Shown: positions 10,819 to 23,800 of the stretch, piece after piece | How the letters are laid out: each line of letters opens with the position of its first letter | How positions within the stretch are numbered: the stretch's first letter is position 1 | Assembly: GCA_034008185.1 (NCBI GenBank) | Contig: CM067081.1 | Coordinates: 15,065,821-15,129,820, forward strand | DNA length: 64,000 nucleotides | From: Gorsachius magnificus | Taxonomy: Eukaryota; Chordata; Aves; Pelecaniformes; Ardeidae | Direction: 5' to 3' | The notes under the pieces: generated by a model | Seen by the model: only the letters and a program-made list of their open reading frames with translations | Database searches by the model: none | What the model was told of the DNA's origin: nothing | Program-made: the position numbers and the translations under genes

Positions 10819-12303
10819 TTTTTAGGCCATCAGCTTACTGTCCACTTGCAGTCAAGCTAAGTTTTAGAAATCAATGAAAACAAATCACACGCCTTCATAA
10901 CCTTTTTGGTGAACCACCATTTTGAATACTTGCTATATGTATTTCTGGTCAGAAAGCATTATATAGACTAGAAATGCAGAGATAGGCAACAAGGAAGGCT
11001 AGATATCTGGAAGCTCAGGATGAGAAGAGACCGTCTACAAGGAGGACTCTTTGAATAGCTTTAGTTCAAATAAATTAGATCAATGTTATTTGGAGACTTG
11101 GGATTCACTAATTGCAATGACGTATCTCGGGACCCTTTAAAATTTTTGGCCTATCAGACCTACTAGTCCTCGGCAACAGGTTAACACTTCAGCCCTTGAA
11201 ATGAGATTTTTCTTTCTTTTTTTTTCTTGCTGATACAGTTGTCAGTCTTACTACTTAAGAACTAACCAGAACAAACATTTCAAGTCTTACTTCAAATATA
11301 CCTAAACATTTCTGTCGCTATAACCCTGCTTGCTACCCGGTTCTCCCATTGCCTTTTATTGTAAGAGGCTGTTCTGGTCAACTTCAGATCAAATACCATT
11401 TGCAAATACCGTAAGAAATGAATGAAAAAGACAAAACCCCTCATCCTTTGTTCTCCTGTTATTGAGTACATCACTAGGAAATTTATTCTGTATGCGGTGT
11501 GGAGGTAGTGCCAAACCTCATGTCCTCATCAGCATAATTTTTTCTTGCCTGTAAGTGGACAGGAAAGTCTGCAGAGTAGGGCAATGCATCATCAGATTAT
11601 GTTCTAGTCCTCTTTTGCTTTGTAGACAAGGGAAGTCGGGATCTAAAGGGCTGGTCTGGGGAAACATCTAAGAGCTTAAAACGGTAGTTGCTTTGCTAGA
11701 AGAAAACCAAATCTGCAACATTTAAGGACAGCCATGCCTCAGAGTGCAGAGATTGGTGCTTGCTGCTACATCCCTTTTTACTGTAAATTGCTCCTGGAAG
11801 TCTTTGGACAAGCCATGGATACTTCTTAGTGTTGCAGAGCCTAGCAGAGCATCTTCAGCCTTGCTGTCTTCCTGCTTCCTTTTCATCCTTCTGGAATTTG
11901 TCTCAGATCCCAGACTGCAAGAAGAGTACGTTTTGTCTCTACAGGTGAAATTTGCCTAACCTGTGGTTGCATGTACACTGTAGTCATCTACATTTTTCCA
12001 GTCTAGATTCACATTATGGAGTCTGTGGGGAGAAATAGGAACTTTTCAGATATTGTCAACCTTAAGTAGATGCTTGAAAAGTAAATTTACTGACAGTGTG
12101 TGCACACGTTTATCTTTGGTACATGTGTGAATCTTTACCTTCTAGATGGTTAATTTGTGTGAATCTTCAATTTCTGTGGAAGATGCTAATTTATTCAATT
12201 TATTTTACTTTATAGAATAATTTTTGCTTATGTTTTGCATTTGTCTCTTCTGGAGAAAAATATGGTTTGTCATTGCCATACGTAATATAATATGAATTAT
12301 ATA

Positions 12304-12710
12304 TGTGTCCAGTTCTGGGCTCCCTGGTTCAAGAAAGATGAGGAACTCCTAGAGAGAGTCCAGAGGAGGGCAACAAAGATGATTAGGGGACTGGAGCATC
12401 TTCCCTGTGAGGAAAGGCTGAGAGAGCTGCGCTTGTTTAGCCTGAAGAAGAGAAGTCTGAGAGGGGGTCTCCTCAACACATACAAATATCTTAAGGGTGG
12501 ATGTCATGAGGACGGAGCCAGACTCTTCTCAGTGGTGCCCAGCGACAGGACAAGGGGCGGTGGGCATAAACTGAAGCCTAAGAGGTTTCAGTTGAATATG
12601 AGGGAGAACTTCTTTACTCTGAGGGTGACAGAGCACTGAACAGGGTTGGACTGGATGATCTCCTGAGGTCCTTTCCAACTCTTGCCATTCTGTGACTCTG
12701 TGATTCTGTA
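12304..12710 (+). mobile_element. CR1 LINE 3' end, sense, internally deleted
   Basis: A 5'-truncated CR1 in the same orientation as the host gene. It opens in the conserved VQFWAP region and runs in frame through [17 protein letters not shown], the LFSLKKR stretch, DRTRG and [10 protein letters not shown]. The frame then stops because about 100 bases are missing between GAGCACTGAACAG and GGTTGGACTGGATGATC near 12640, compared with the related copy at 35276-35548. The 3' tail is of the ATTCTGTG type and ends near 12710. The copy belongs to the same 3' end group as 35276-35548 and differs from the ATTCTATG group. Confidence 0.93.
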
Positions 12711-15125
12711 ATTTTTTTAAATATGTAATACTATTTTGTTGAGGCTTTTGCCTGTTAGCCTTGGAAATTATTGCAGAAGAGAGAAGATGTAGACAGCAGC
12801 AGCGTATGGTTTTCTGCTGTGTTTTAGCTCTCAGATGGTTGGAGTAACTGCTACAGAAAATTAAGTAATGAACGACTTTCAGAACCAGCTTTCTGCCCTA
12901 AATCTGAGTCAGCTTTGTGTCCCAACTACTGTCAACGTAAAAATTGTGAGGTAACTCAAGTGGAGTTCAGCAATACCTAAAGAATGTTTTTGTATTCATA
13001 TTAATTGCATATTTGTAGAGTATTTCTTGAACCAATTAAGAAAATGCCCAGTCTTTCCTGTTGTGTTGGTACAAGTGTTTGTGTGACTGTAGCAAACATA
13101 ATTGGAGAAGTGATCCAGCTGGAAAAATAATTCCTTTGGCCCTGACTTTTTATCAGCTCCTTCCCCTCGCTTCAGTGCACAGAAGGAAAATGATGACTTT
13201 CTGGGCCAAAATTGCTATCAAGATGATAGTCGTTTCTTTGATAAAATTGCTATAAAAAAAAGATACTTGAACTATGCTTTCACTTGCCTGCAGATGTTAT
13301 CTATGACCACTGTAACTGATAAATGAGATGAAGAAGTGATAGCCATATTTATCTCATGCAGGCTTCCTAGAGAGCAGATCTGCAACATGATCCTTTGGTG
13401 TGTTCTTGTTGAGGAAGAACTCGCAATGCAGCTTTCCCCCTTGCTGTGTCTTGAGCTGGAAGGAATCCTGTTTGCTGTCTTTCTCTGCACCACTCAAGTA
13501 CAAAAATACGCATGTTCAGTGAATGTTTCTTAGCATTTGTGCTCAATTAAAGAAAAAAACAACAGAGTAACAAAAGTAAACAGTTCGCATTCTGTTACCA
13601 TTGATGTAGTTTAACTCCTAATATTAGTATGTATGTATGGACATTTCTAAACTTTCCCCAAATGAAAAACACATACTAAACCACACAATTTCAAGATAAA
13701 GTTATGGGTGCTGTTAGTACAGTGCATTAGCTGGCTTTTCCAGATGACACTGCATCAGCTTCCATAATTTTCTGAAGTAATAATGTCTAGGAATGCATAT
13801 AGAGCTCTCAGTATTACTTTTCAGTTTTACACTTGGTATATTCCTGATTTGTTTTATATATAGTTCTAATTTCTCTAATAATTTTCATTCTTTAAAATAA
13901 TTTGTTCCGTTATTTTTGTGGAAATGAAGAAAAAACCTGAAGTCATCCTGTGACATTTGGTTATGATAATATTTAAAAGATCAAACTGATCTCACTGGAA
14001 ACTGATTGCAACTGTTCCCTCTCACATTCATGTTACTGCCCACATTTTGACATCTGGGATTGGAAATGTAGGTCCCTGTTGTCTTTAACTTTGCAGAAAG
14101 TACTTCTGTCATAGCAAAATGATTCCAGAGCAGCGCCATTAATACAGAATTTGCTCAGAGTTTGATGATGATGAAGTCAACAGAGAACCTACTGTTCATG
14201 TTTCAGACCGTGTGTCTTAGCAGCTCTCTTTTCTTTTTAATTTTTCCTTTAAAAATGGAAATTGTTTCCTATTGATATAGATGGTCCACAGTGAAGAACC
14301 ATAGCATATGCAAAGCCTTTTGCACCCTGTCCTGCTCGGCTTGGTCCTAGATAATTCCATTGCCTTGTGAACCTACCAGCTGAAGAAGAAAGCAATCTGA
14401 CTATTTTTAGAGACGGTCTTTGCTTTTTCCAAGATAGTTGTCATAGAGTTGAATTGTGACATAGTTATTTTATTGTAGAAGACATTTTTTGTTGGAGGTG
14501 TGAAAGTGTAGATCTGTTGTGTTGATCTCTGCTGTTTTGTGTTGGCTGGTGTCAAACTGGGAGCACTTGTCTGTCCTGATGGGGCCCAGAGATGGTGAGT
14601 AGGACCTGGCATGATTGTTCAAGAGGAAACGGGAGTGGAGCTAAGGGGCTTCACTAGTTTTGCTCCTTGTTTACAATACTTCTTAATATTTATGTACCTA
14701 TAATATCTTACACAAGCAGTATACAAAGCCTTAGTAAGAAGGCTTTGATAATTAGTGTCCTTACAGAATTTGCTCTTCAGTTTTCTGCAGAGAATGGAAA
14801 TGAAGAAAAACCATTTTTAGAATACAATGTATGTTGCAGGAGTACTACACTGTAGATTAATGTAATTGATTCAGTTAACCATTACAGTTTCTCCTGCTTT
14901 CTCTATTCGGGGTGCTTGTATTTGCATTTACCTCCCTATGGATATCTGATTAGGAAGGTGCGAGGATGATTGCTCCTTATTACAATATAAAATGATTACA
15001 GGGAGTCTTTAATCTTTGGTCTATGAAGCATTTTATTAAAAGACTTAATAGCTTGCTGTACACAGTCCCATGATTTTTACAGTGTCCTGCTGAGCTGGCT
15101 TGGTGCCTTAGCAGCGTTCTTTGCA

Positions 15126-15169
15126 GCTCTTAATTGGCTAATCAGCAGTTCTTAATTGACTAATCAGCA
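15126..15169 (+). repeat. 22-base tandem duplication
   Basis: Two adjacent 22-base units (15126-15147 and 15148-15169) of the form G(C/T)TCTTAATTG(G/A)CTAATCAGCA differ at only two positions. Unit 1 contains ATTGG, the reverse of a CCAAT box; unit 2 has ATTGA instead. Any regulatory role is inference. Confidence 0.85.
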
Positions 15170-17825
15170 GTGACTGCAATAAGAATAGGAAGTGATTATT
15201 GAAAACCAGTCAGTAAAACAGTAGCTCAGTGGCTGAGTTTCTCGTTTACTTTGCAGCATTTTTCAGTTAGGACAGAACATTAACAAAATTATATCACTCA
15301 CCATTCCCAATTTGGGAGGCTATCATCAAGAGACAGACAGATTAAATCCTCCCTTCAGTAAAAGGGTTAGTTGGAAAGCTGCTTGCTACTTCTCATTTTA
15401 TAAATCTTTTTTTTTTTCTCTATTTCATATACTCATTTCATATTCCCTGTGTTTCAGTGCATGTGATCTTGCATTACAGGACAGCGACTTCCCAAAGTGA
15501 GGCATTCACTGAGTAGCGGGGCAGGAATGAGTTTATTTTAATGACATTTTAGTACTCACAGAGATGCAGGTAGTTGCTATTTCAGCTTGTAGACGCTTTG
15601 GCTTTCAACACAGTCACTAACCAAGTGTCTTCTCAGATGACCGTTGACAGAGAAAAGAGAAAGATGTTTGTACTTCTAAATGAGTGCTCTAAAGGAACCT
15701 GAGTTTTGATGGATCAGCCAACCTTACAGCCTTAAAGTTTTATGCATTTATTTTGTGACTGCAGAGGGAGGGAATGGAGTTGCTCGCCGCAGAGGGTATG
15801 GGCTGTACCCATTACTAGCCTGTAATGATCTCAGACCTGCTGTTACCTGACGATCTACCATTTAATTTTTTTTAATGGATTCTGAATTTATCTGCACTTT
15901 TCCCACTAGTATGAGAAAAGGTACTTCATTCCTACAAACAATATATTTTTGACTTTTTCTTCATTTAGTCTGATCTCTGGAATAGTTTGAAACCCCTATA
16001 TTTCTTGTTCTTATTCAGTGTTGTGGGAAATGTGATTTAAAACGGATAACAACACAAGCACTTTATGTACTAAAGGGTGTGTAGAAACAAAGATGTCTTT
16101 ATTTAAAGCAAACAAACACCAACAAAAAAACCCCACCCCACCTTTTCACAAGTAAATTATGGGGTTTTTTTAAAGTCAGGGCAGCTTGTTATTCTTCCTT
16201 GGGGAACCTGTGTAATCTGCATGGGCCCATAGCTGTGTTACACACAAAGATGTTTTATTTGAAGTATTCTCATTAGGATGTTGTCTTAAGGTCTGCAGAA
16301 CACTTAGATTGCTTTTTTTTTTTATTCTTTTCAAACGTCTGTAGAAGCTCAGATTATTGTTACTTTGACAGACTTCCTTAAATGCCTCTCCCAGAGCAAG
16401 TGCTTTTACTTTGAGCTGAGACTGAAACAGGTTAACGGTTTTGTCTCTGGTTTTTTGGCAGCAGTGCCAGTTTACTATGTACCCATTTCAGAAAACTGAC
16501 CTGGCTAAAAGCAAAACAAAAGAAACAACATTTTTTACTGGTGTTTTTTCAACCATGTTGCCACAGACTGTTTCAGCATCACAACAACAGAGGGCAAAGG
16601 AAGAGATCAAAGAGAACATGAAGCAGCAATGCCAGATCAGTGAATTCTGCTTAAGCTAGCGTGACCACCAAAATAAATGCCTGCAAATCTAGCTCTTGCT
16701 GCAATGTTTGTTGCAGGCCTGCTGTTACAGCTAGTTGTGGTCAAGGAAAGAGGTTCTTTTTCTGGTGGTAAAAGGGAATTATAGCAGAAATCTGGAAACC
16801 ATGTCATGTGGTCCTGTGGAAAGTTTTGAATGACGGGGCTACAGAGTCTGGTAGCCATAAAGATTAAAATACTGTGAGCGCTGCTTCTTTGGATACCTGT
16901 CCTGTATAGAAAGCATGCCAGACCTTTCTCTCCCCCTAAGCTGGCTCTTACGCTATGTCGGTATCTTCTTACAAGCTAAATGAGAGCTTTCTAAATTGAT
17001 TTATGTTGTTAGTCATATTTGCATGAGAGCAGAAAAAAGACTAAGAAGCCTGTATCTGGTACTACTTCTAGGCCTTTTGCTCCAAATGTCTTGTCATGTC
17101 ATGTCATTCTGTGTCCTGTATCCCTTTCTTAATTTTGTGTGCTCTTCCAAACAGGCTCATTTTGAATTTTCACCACTGACAATTGGCAGAACCTTCTACA
17201 CTGTAATTCTTCAGCATTTGAGGCTTAAATAACCTCGGAACATTTTACAGTGAAGCTTTGTATGTATGCAGCTATACAACTGTATTTCACAGTATGAAAT
17301 AAATATAAATTTTTCTGTAACTTCATATATTGTATTTTCATCTTAGTTTAACTATTTATGATTATGACTGTTTTTTAAAGGAATATTGTGACCTTTTCTT
17401 GTGGTGGTAAGGAATTAGCCTGAACAACTACCTTGCCCATTTCTAATTTACTCCTTCATTTCTATTGGGATACCAGCATGCTGTACACACAGAGAGTTAA
17501 TGCTGTCAATAGCATGGACATAGCAAAAGATTTTCTATGGATCCTGCACCTACAAAAGTTCATTTACCTCTGAGTAGTTCAAATCTACGGCTATCCTACC
17601 TTTCTTCAGAAAATATCTTAAATGTTCATACACGTGCTTTTGTTTCCTGAAAGGAAGGATGCATACTTCCAGTCTTGGAGTTCACAGTTCCTGGGCATAG
17701 CACCATTACAAACAGCTCGGTGATTTGGCTTTATGCCTGGACATGTTCATTCATGAATATTGTTAAAGCAAAATACAACTTCCAATTACATCTATCTCTT
17801 GGATAGCTAGTTTCCTCGGCACTGC

Positions 17826-17843
17826 TTTTTTTTTTTTTTTTTT
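17826..17843 (+). repeat. poly(T) run of 18
   Basis: Eighteen T in a row. It may be the tail of an old antisense retrocopy or a simple replication-slippage tract. Nothing recognisable adjoins it. Confidence 0.9.
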
Positions 17844-19089
17844 GAACCGTGATTTTGGGGGGTTGGTCTTGCTGGTGCTGGAGAGATAATGAAGAGTGGA
17901 TCGTTTGAATACTGCCATGGCTTTTGTGTCAAGGACCAGCACTGGCACAGAAGCAAAGCATTTTAACTATCAGACTGCCTTTCTCAGTGTTTTACTTCAC
18001 AGCAGCTGCTCAATATAATGCAAAGTGATTCCTAACAGTAATGGATAGTGGAAGTTAGTAGCTGTGAACCCCACTTGTGCAGTTACTGGAATTGACCCAT
18101 GGAGACCTGCAGTGTCTGTGAAGATAAAAATTCATTTTCATACTGGAAGGTAGCACAGATTGGTCACAAGTAGTGATTTCAGGGCCAGCTGTGCTACCAG
18201 CACAACTCTACCTGGCTGCTTAATCAATTCTCAGCCTCACTAAGAGCAGCAGGCAGGTATTTCATGACTGCTAATCAGTTGGTGCTTAGTCCCAATAGCT
18301 ACCACTTAGCCACACCGATAAAGCATTTCTGCCTTGCACAGAAGTGATCGCATGGGCTGCTAAAGAAGTAGGTAGATCAGTAGTTAAGACCACTTCCAGT
18401 CTGAACTGTTCACCTTGCCTGTCAAGCTATCATTCTTTAATTTGAAACATGACTTAATGAGTGGGAATTGCAAAATAAATAAGGTGGCAAAGGGGAAAAA
18501 TGATGAGGGGGTTGATGAGTTCATAGGCCTGCATAGCTTCGCTTTGTGCTCAGTTGTGTATGAGCCTTTCTCTGCCACATTCTAAAGCTTGTCACCTCAC
18601 CATGTTTGGGAATCAGTCTTGTAACCAGCATGGATTTCACATCAAGCACTTTGGATGTTTATTCAAACCATTTCTAAAGACAGAAGCCGCTTCTAAGGTC
18701 TGAGCTCTGGAGTGTCTGTGGATTGGCATGTGTTGACCTAATATGTATTCAGGTGCACCCATTTTGTGTATTAAGCAGAATAGCAGTAACTTACTGTGTG
18801 ATCCTGGTGTGACTTCCATTAAGGGGAACTTGCTAGTATGAAATTATTTTCATGGGCCTGCAATCAGATATTTGTTTCCAAGGTGCTGTTGAGTGTAAAA
18901 GCAATAAGCTGATGAAAGAATGAGCTCAGGCTCTGATACAGGTTTTTTCACATGGTCTCACTTGCATTTTTGTTTCTTCATGAATTCCTGAAAAGAGAGA
19001 ATTTTAACTTCTCCATTTGTATGTTATTAGCAGAACTTTTGTTTCTTAGTGTGGGAAGCGTGTGTGCTGCTTGCATCATCTGGCTAAGA

Positions 19090-19205
19090 AGAGGCAATCA
19101 TCCGACAGGAAGAAATTGGGGAGAGAATTTAGGCTGAATGACAGGAAAACTTCCTCAGGATGAGCTACATTGTGAAATACTTTGCCAAGGAGAATAGAAG
19201 TGTCT
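19090..19205 (+). repeat. possible ancient CR1-like relic
   Basis: The stretch AATTTAGGCTGAATGACAGG, then AAAACTTCCT, then GTGAAATACTTTGCCAAGGAG follows, with many changes, the order of the conserved CR1 3' coding end (RLDIR-K-FF, then W/HWN-LPRE-V). If so, it is far older than the other copies in the window. The similarity is short and could be chance. Confidence 0.35.
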
Positions 19206-19663
19206 AAGACACAAACTGAGATTGAGCCAAGTGTTGGAAAATGTAATGTAGAAACAAAGGCATTCTTCTCTAGCCTGAGCCACAGTTAGTCAGATTGTTG
19301 GTAAGTATTGTTTAGTAACTTATTTCAAAGATGCCCATCACGATAATGGGCTAAGAATACTATGGATTTCCCAAGACAACTTCCCCTCTCTTTTTTGAGG
19401 TAGGGATTATGGGGGAAAGGGGAAACAGTTGGGAGTTGGACAACCTCTAACAAATATCTGCTTTTCCTGTTGAATTTAACTTCATTAGCCATGACATTTT
19501 CCCAAGACCATTTTGTGTGAGGCTCTAAGTAGATTCATTTTAGTATTTTTGGAAGCCTCAGTTCTATGGAGAGTTCTGTAGCTAGCCATTTTTTCTTTGT
19601 TTCTTTAAAGAAAATAAATGAAAGGAACCACTAAGTCAAATATAACCATTTCTGGCAATCTGG

Positions 19664-19670
<7 letters not shown>

Positions 19671-19695
<25 letters not shown>
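19671..19695 (+). repeat. poly(A) run of 25
   Basis: Twenty-five A in a row. AATAAA occurs about 55 bases upstream (19613-19618), the arrangement expected at the 3' end of a retroposed transcript. I do not recognise a parent gene in the upstream sequence and see no clear flanking duplication. Confidence 0.85.
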
Positions 19696-20869
19696 TCCTT
19701 GCTCTAGTAAACATTTCTGCTGACATATTTTTATCTCTCACTGATAAACTTTCATTTAGGGTTTGGGGGGTTTTTTTGGTACATTTAAAATTTTGGGGGG
19801 TTTGTTCTTATTTTGGACTCAGAAAAAGTTGTTGATGACATTCGGGCACTGAAGCTCTTGATCTCTTTTAGAAGTCTGTCACTAAAGAACAGCTTGTTTG
19901 TCTGCCTTAATGTCTCCAACTTCTGTCTGGGAAGAAGGCACCCGCGCTCTGGCTTTCTGTTTTTTTGAGGAAAGCATATTTAAAGTCAGTTTCAGGAATT
20001 CTGACAAATAAAGCTTTTTAAAATAAATCCTTGTGGCGAGTCTGACAGCTCAACATCAAGTAAGGGATAATGTGTGTTAATTAAGAAATACTGGTTTTAC
20101 TTTTCATAGTAAGTCAGAAAGTTCTTACTTTGATTAGTTAAGTGTTTGTTTATTCTTTTATTGATTTCCAGCTTTCCCTTTACATTGTAAGGGACCGCAC
20201 AAGGAGGCCTCTTCAGGGTGCATTCACTCCGCTCTGGAGAAGTTTTGTTGACATCTGCACAGTGAGGGAAACAGGCCTGGCCACAAAATTTACAGATCAG
20301 GATTTGGAAAAGCAAAGAGACAAAGTAATAAACATACGGAACTGATTTGGGTGACTCTTAAGTAGGTCTAACAGCCAGAGTGAAAGTGTCTGGGAAGGTT
20401 TAAAATAGGGACTTTGTAAAGTAAATCTTGTTGCGTATTTGCTAAGATTTATCTTAATCGGATAATTTCTGTAGCTGGTAATGTGTTGAATTTTTTAAAA
20501 AGTAAAAATAAAAAAGCCACAAAGACTCTCCACCAGAACAGAGATGCCTTCACTTCTTAAATTGAAGAATTCCCCCCCAGTATAAGAAGGCTCGGTTTTG
20601 TGGTGTTTACTTTTTCTTCATGGGAAAAAATACTTTTCTTGTAAGAAATGTTTCAGAAGTGAAAGATACTTGTAACATAGTAAACCATCTATGTTTACCA
20701 AAGTACTCAATAGAATAATTTACCGTTAAAAATGTTGTGAAGCATAGGTATACTTGAATTCTAGATCTATTTTTTCTTAATTAGCTCTGTGCTTCAATTA
20801 TGCTGTTTCCTGTGTTTATGTAGCCATTTCCCCCTTGATAATATGTAATGTAAACATTCAAGCTGAGAA

Positions 20870-20889
20870 TTTGTTTGTTTGTTTGTTTG
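20870..20889 (+). repeat. (TTTG)5 microsatellite
   Basis: About five TTTG repeats in a row. A simple repeat with no visible function. Confidence 0.9.
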
Positions 20890-23800
20890 GAAAGCCATAA
20901 AGCGAGGAAAAAAACAGAAGAGTTTTCCTCTGCTGGCTATCTGAAATGACATTCTTGAGTTCTCTTCTGCTTTCAGTATAATTGCAACTCTCAGCCTAGT
21001 AAAGGAGTATGGTAGTGGTAAAAAGATAAATACCCAAACTTACAAGTACACAAATGAACTGGTTTTTTCTTCATTGTGGTTGTGCTTGCGATTACTTTAT
21101 CTTTTACATTTGTCACTGAGTTACAATCCATGGAGCAAGCCATAAAAAGAAATGGCATCTCTTACCAGATGATTAGCTACCTCCCATGACCATACCCGTT
21201 GCTGCTTTATGTCTGTCTTCTATACATCTTCAGGGGTTTGCTAAAGAACAAAGAGAAAAAAAGCAAACTGGGGTTTTTTTTGGTTTTGTGGTGTTTGTTT
21301 TTTTTTTTTTCTTTAACACCAGGTAGTTCTTATTTCTCAGGTGATAAAAATAGTGCCTATGTATTGTAGAGGGAATACATGCAGCAAAGAATTTCTCTAC
21401 TTAAAAGTGTCCAAAGTTCTGTGTTCAAGTTGTTGTCTTCTGCCGTTCAGGTCTGGTTACAGGGTAATTACTTTTGAACAACACAATTTGTTGACAGACA
21501 GAAATCAACAATTTTAGTGAAAACCAGAAATCCAATAGGAGGAAAAGGGTATAGCTCTTTTAGTTATGAAACCTACCAGCTTCAGTCATCTTTGTAATTC
21601 TTCACAGATCAGAAAAAGTTAAAAGCATTAACACTTTATAAAATGGTCCCTTCTATGCAGAAAATAATTCTGCTGCCAACTACGCAGGAAGACTGAGAGG
21701 GACGGTGCAGAGGGGAGATCCACAGCATTCCCAGCTCATGTTATAAGTGACAGTAGTGACGAAAACCCCACTGAGCTCTTGCCCACTGCAGGGAAAACAG
21801 GAACAAGGGACACAGACAAATCAGAAGTTCTTTGAAGTGTGTCCTTGTGCAATGGAGTGGGTGGCATGTATGCTCTCTGTTATGTGAAATGATTTTTGGG
21901 GAAAAAAAAATAATCTCTAGCATATCCTGAAAAGATGAATGAAATCACAGGAGATACAAAAATGGAGCCCCAGATGTGTGCAGCAAACTTGTCCCAGTAT
22001 ATTATCCTCTGGTGGGCTTCCACAATCAGTAAGTCAGTTGGGGTTTTCCCCTTTCTTTTTTAACTTACTGGCCATTAGCTTCTGTTAATCTGTTTTAAAG
22101 GCCTATAGGGTTAAGGTGTGAATATTTTTCACATAAATAAAAAATATTGAGGAAAGGGAGGACCTTAATGTACAGTGCTTTCTTAATTTGAATTTTACTT
22201 TAGCATGATCAATGTATGTAGTTAGTGTTCAGGTACTCGGAAGCAAGCAGGTTCTTTGCAGAGTCCACTCCCTGCTCCAGCTCTTTCAGTGAAGTCGCTG
22301 GGCGTAAGCGTCCCTGGCACGACGAGTCCTTTGCTGCCCATTCAGGAAAATGTGTTCCGTAATGGTTAATGTTGCATTATAGTAAGTCTATTTAAAACCC
22401 CAAATCAAGGAAGTAAGTGAAGAAGAACCAGTTTGTGCCTTTTGGTTTCTGATTTCTGAGCACACTAAAGGTGAGACACTCCAGTGCTTCGTAAGGCTTT
22501 TATTTATCAGTACTGAGAACAGGAATTTTCTTAAACATGTTCATGTGAGAGTTTTCTAGTGGATCAACACACCTTAGAGTCTGACCGTGAATGTATTTTA
22601 CCTTTCTGTTGGCGAAGAACTGTTTTCAAGTGGTCTCTTCCTTCTGTGGATTATATGTAACAGTATCAGAGTCCCTCCTCCCCATTAATCAGAGACAGAT
22701 TTAAACATCTTGCCCTTCAGATTCCTGACATTAACTCTTTGTAGCTGAGCTGAAGGAGTGGTGGCGAGTCTCCTTCTAGGCACTCCTCAGGCACCTTTGC
22801 TGTTTCCATAATGAGTTCACATGTCCTAGGTTCAGTATTGCTCTTTAATGTTAGGAACCTTGAGTTCTGCTTTTTGTCCTTGGCACCCAACAGTAGCTAT
22901 GTTAGTTACAAGAAGTTAGCACAGTCCATGCTGTGTGAACCCTCTGGCTGTTAAAGATTACCGGCTCATGGAGTCAGGTTTGTAGATTGACCTGTTTGTT
23001 TAAAACTTAATTATTAGAACAGTCCTATAATGAAAATTCCCTAAAATGGGTCTAGGTGCCCTATTTTAGATTTACAGCCATGGCCTGAGAACCTGAATTA
23101 AAGATTATTTTTTTTTTAAATTAATAAAGGTAGTGTTACAGGAACTTAGTTTAAACTCTGTTGATCCATAACTTGCTTGCAGTAGATAGGACATGCTTCA
23201 TTTTCAGATTGGTTCAGTGGTGCTATCAGTAGTAAAACAGCTATTCGACACTGCCACTAAGGTAGTAGTCCTCTGAGTACCAGCAGGGTGATTTCTGAGC
23301 AATCCTGAATAACTCTTAGATACTTTCCTGTCCATAGCCACTACTCAGGACCAACACGTTAAATTTTGCTGCAAAGCTAACAGGGAGCGGGTAAAAACGT
23401 TTTGAGCATTAATACTCATTGCATAATTCTATCAGCCTTTGCATGGCATCTCCCAGAGCACATTACAGAGCCTAGCTAGGAGTTGAGAAGGTCTGAACAG
23501 CCACTGTGAGCTCCACAGTTGTAGAGAGGGCTGGTATCCTAAGCTTTTGTATCAGTGCATGGATTCTACAAGTTTATTCTTCTGTTGCTGTTTAAGAAGC
23601 CGGGTGCAGTAGCTGACACAGCCGGACCAGCAGGCTGGAACTGGCTCGAGCAGACAGTAATTCTGCAAAGTGCTTAGCCTTGCATGTACTTCAGCAACGC
23701 AAAGTGCAAGCAGCACTTCTACCCTCCAAACTTTTATTGCTAATGAGGGCCCTTTATTCAAGTCCGTTTCTTGGCAAGGCATACTGTGAGAGGAATGAAG

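Larger units (their letters stand above)
6914..12303 (+). other. ARHGAP42 intron, low-complexity tracts only
   Basis: Intronic sequence without a recognisable gene. It holds a 23-base A run at 7865-7887, a T run at 10555-10568, a C-rich tract at 10268-10291 and a G/T-rich tract at 10720-10818. The overlapping open frames at 10087-10507 and 10639-10877 come from these low-complexity tracts (their translations are Phe/Gly/Val/Trp-rich) and are not credible proteins. Confidence 0.7.

Noticed and set aside
10639..10877. Open frames rich in Phe, Val, Gly and Trp
   Set aside because: They are translations of the G/T-rich low-complexity tract.
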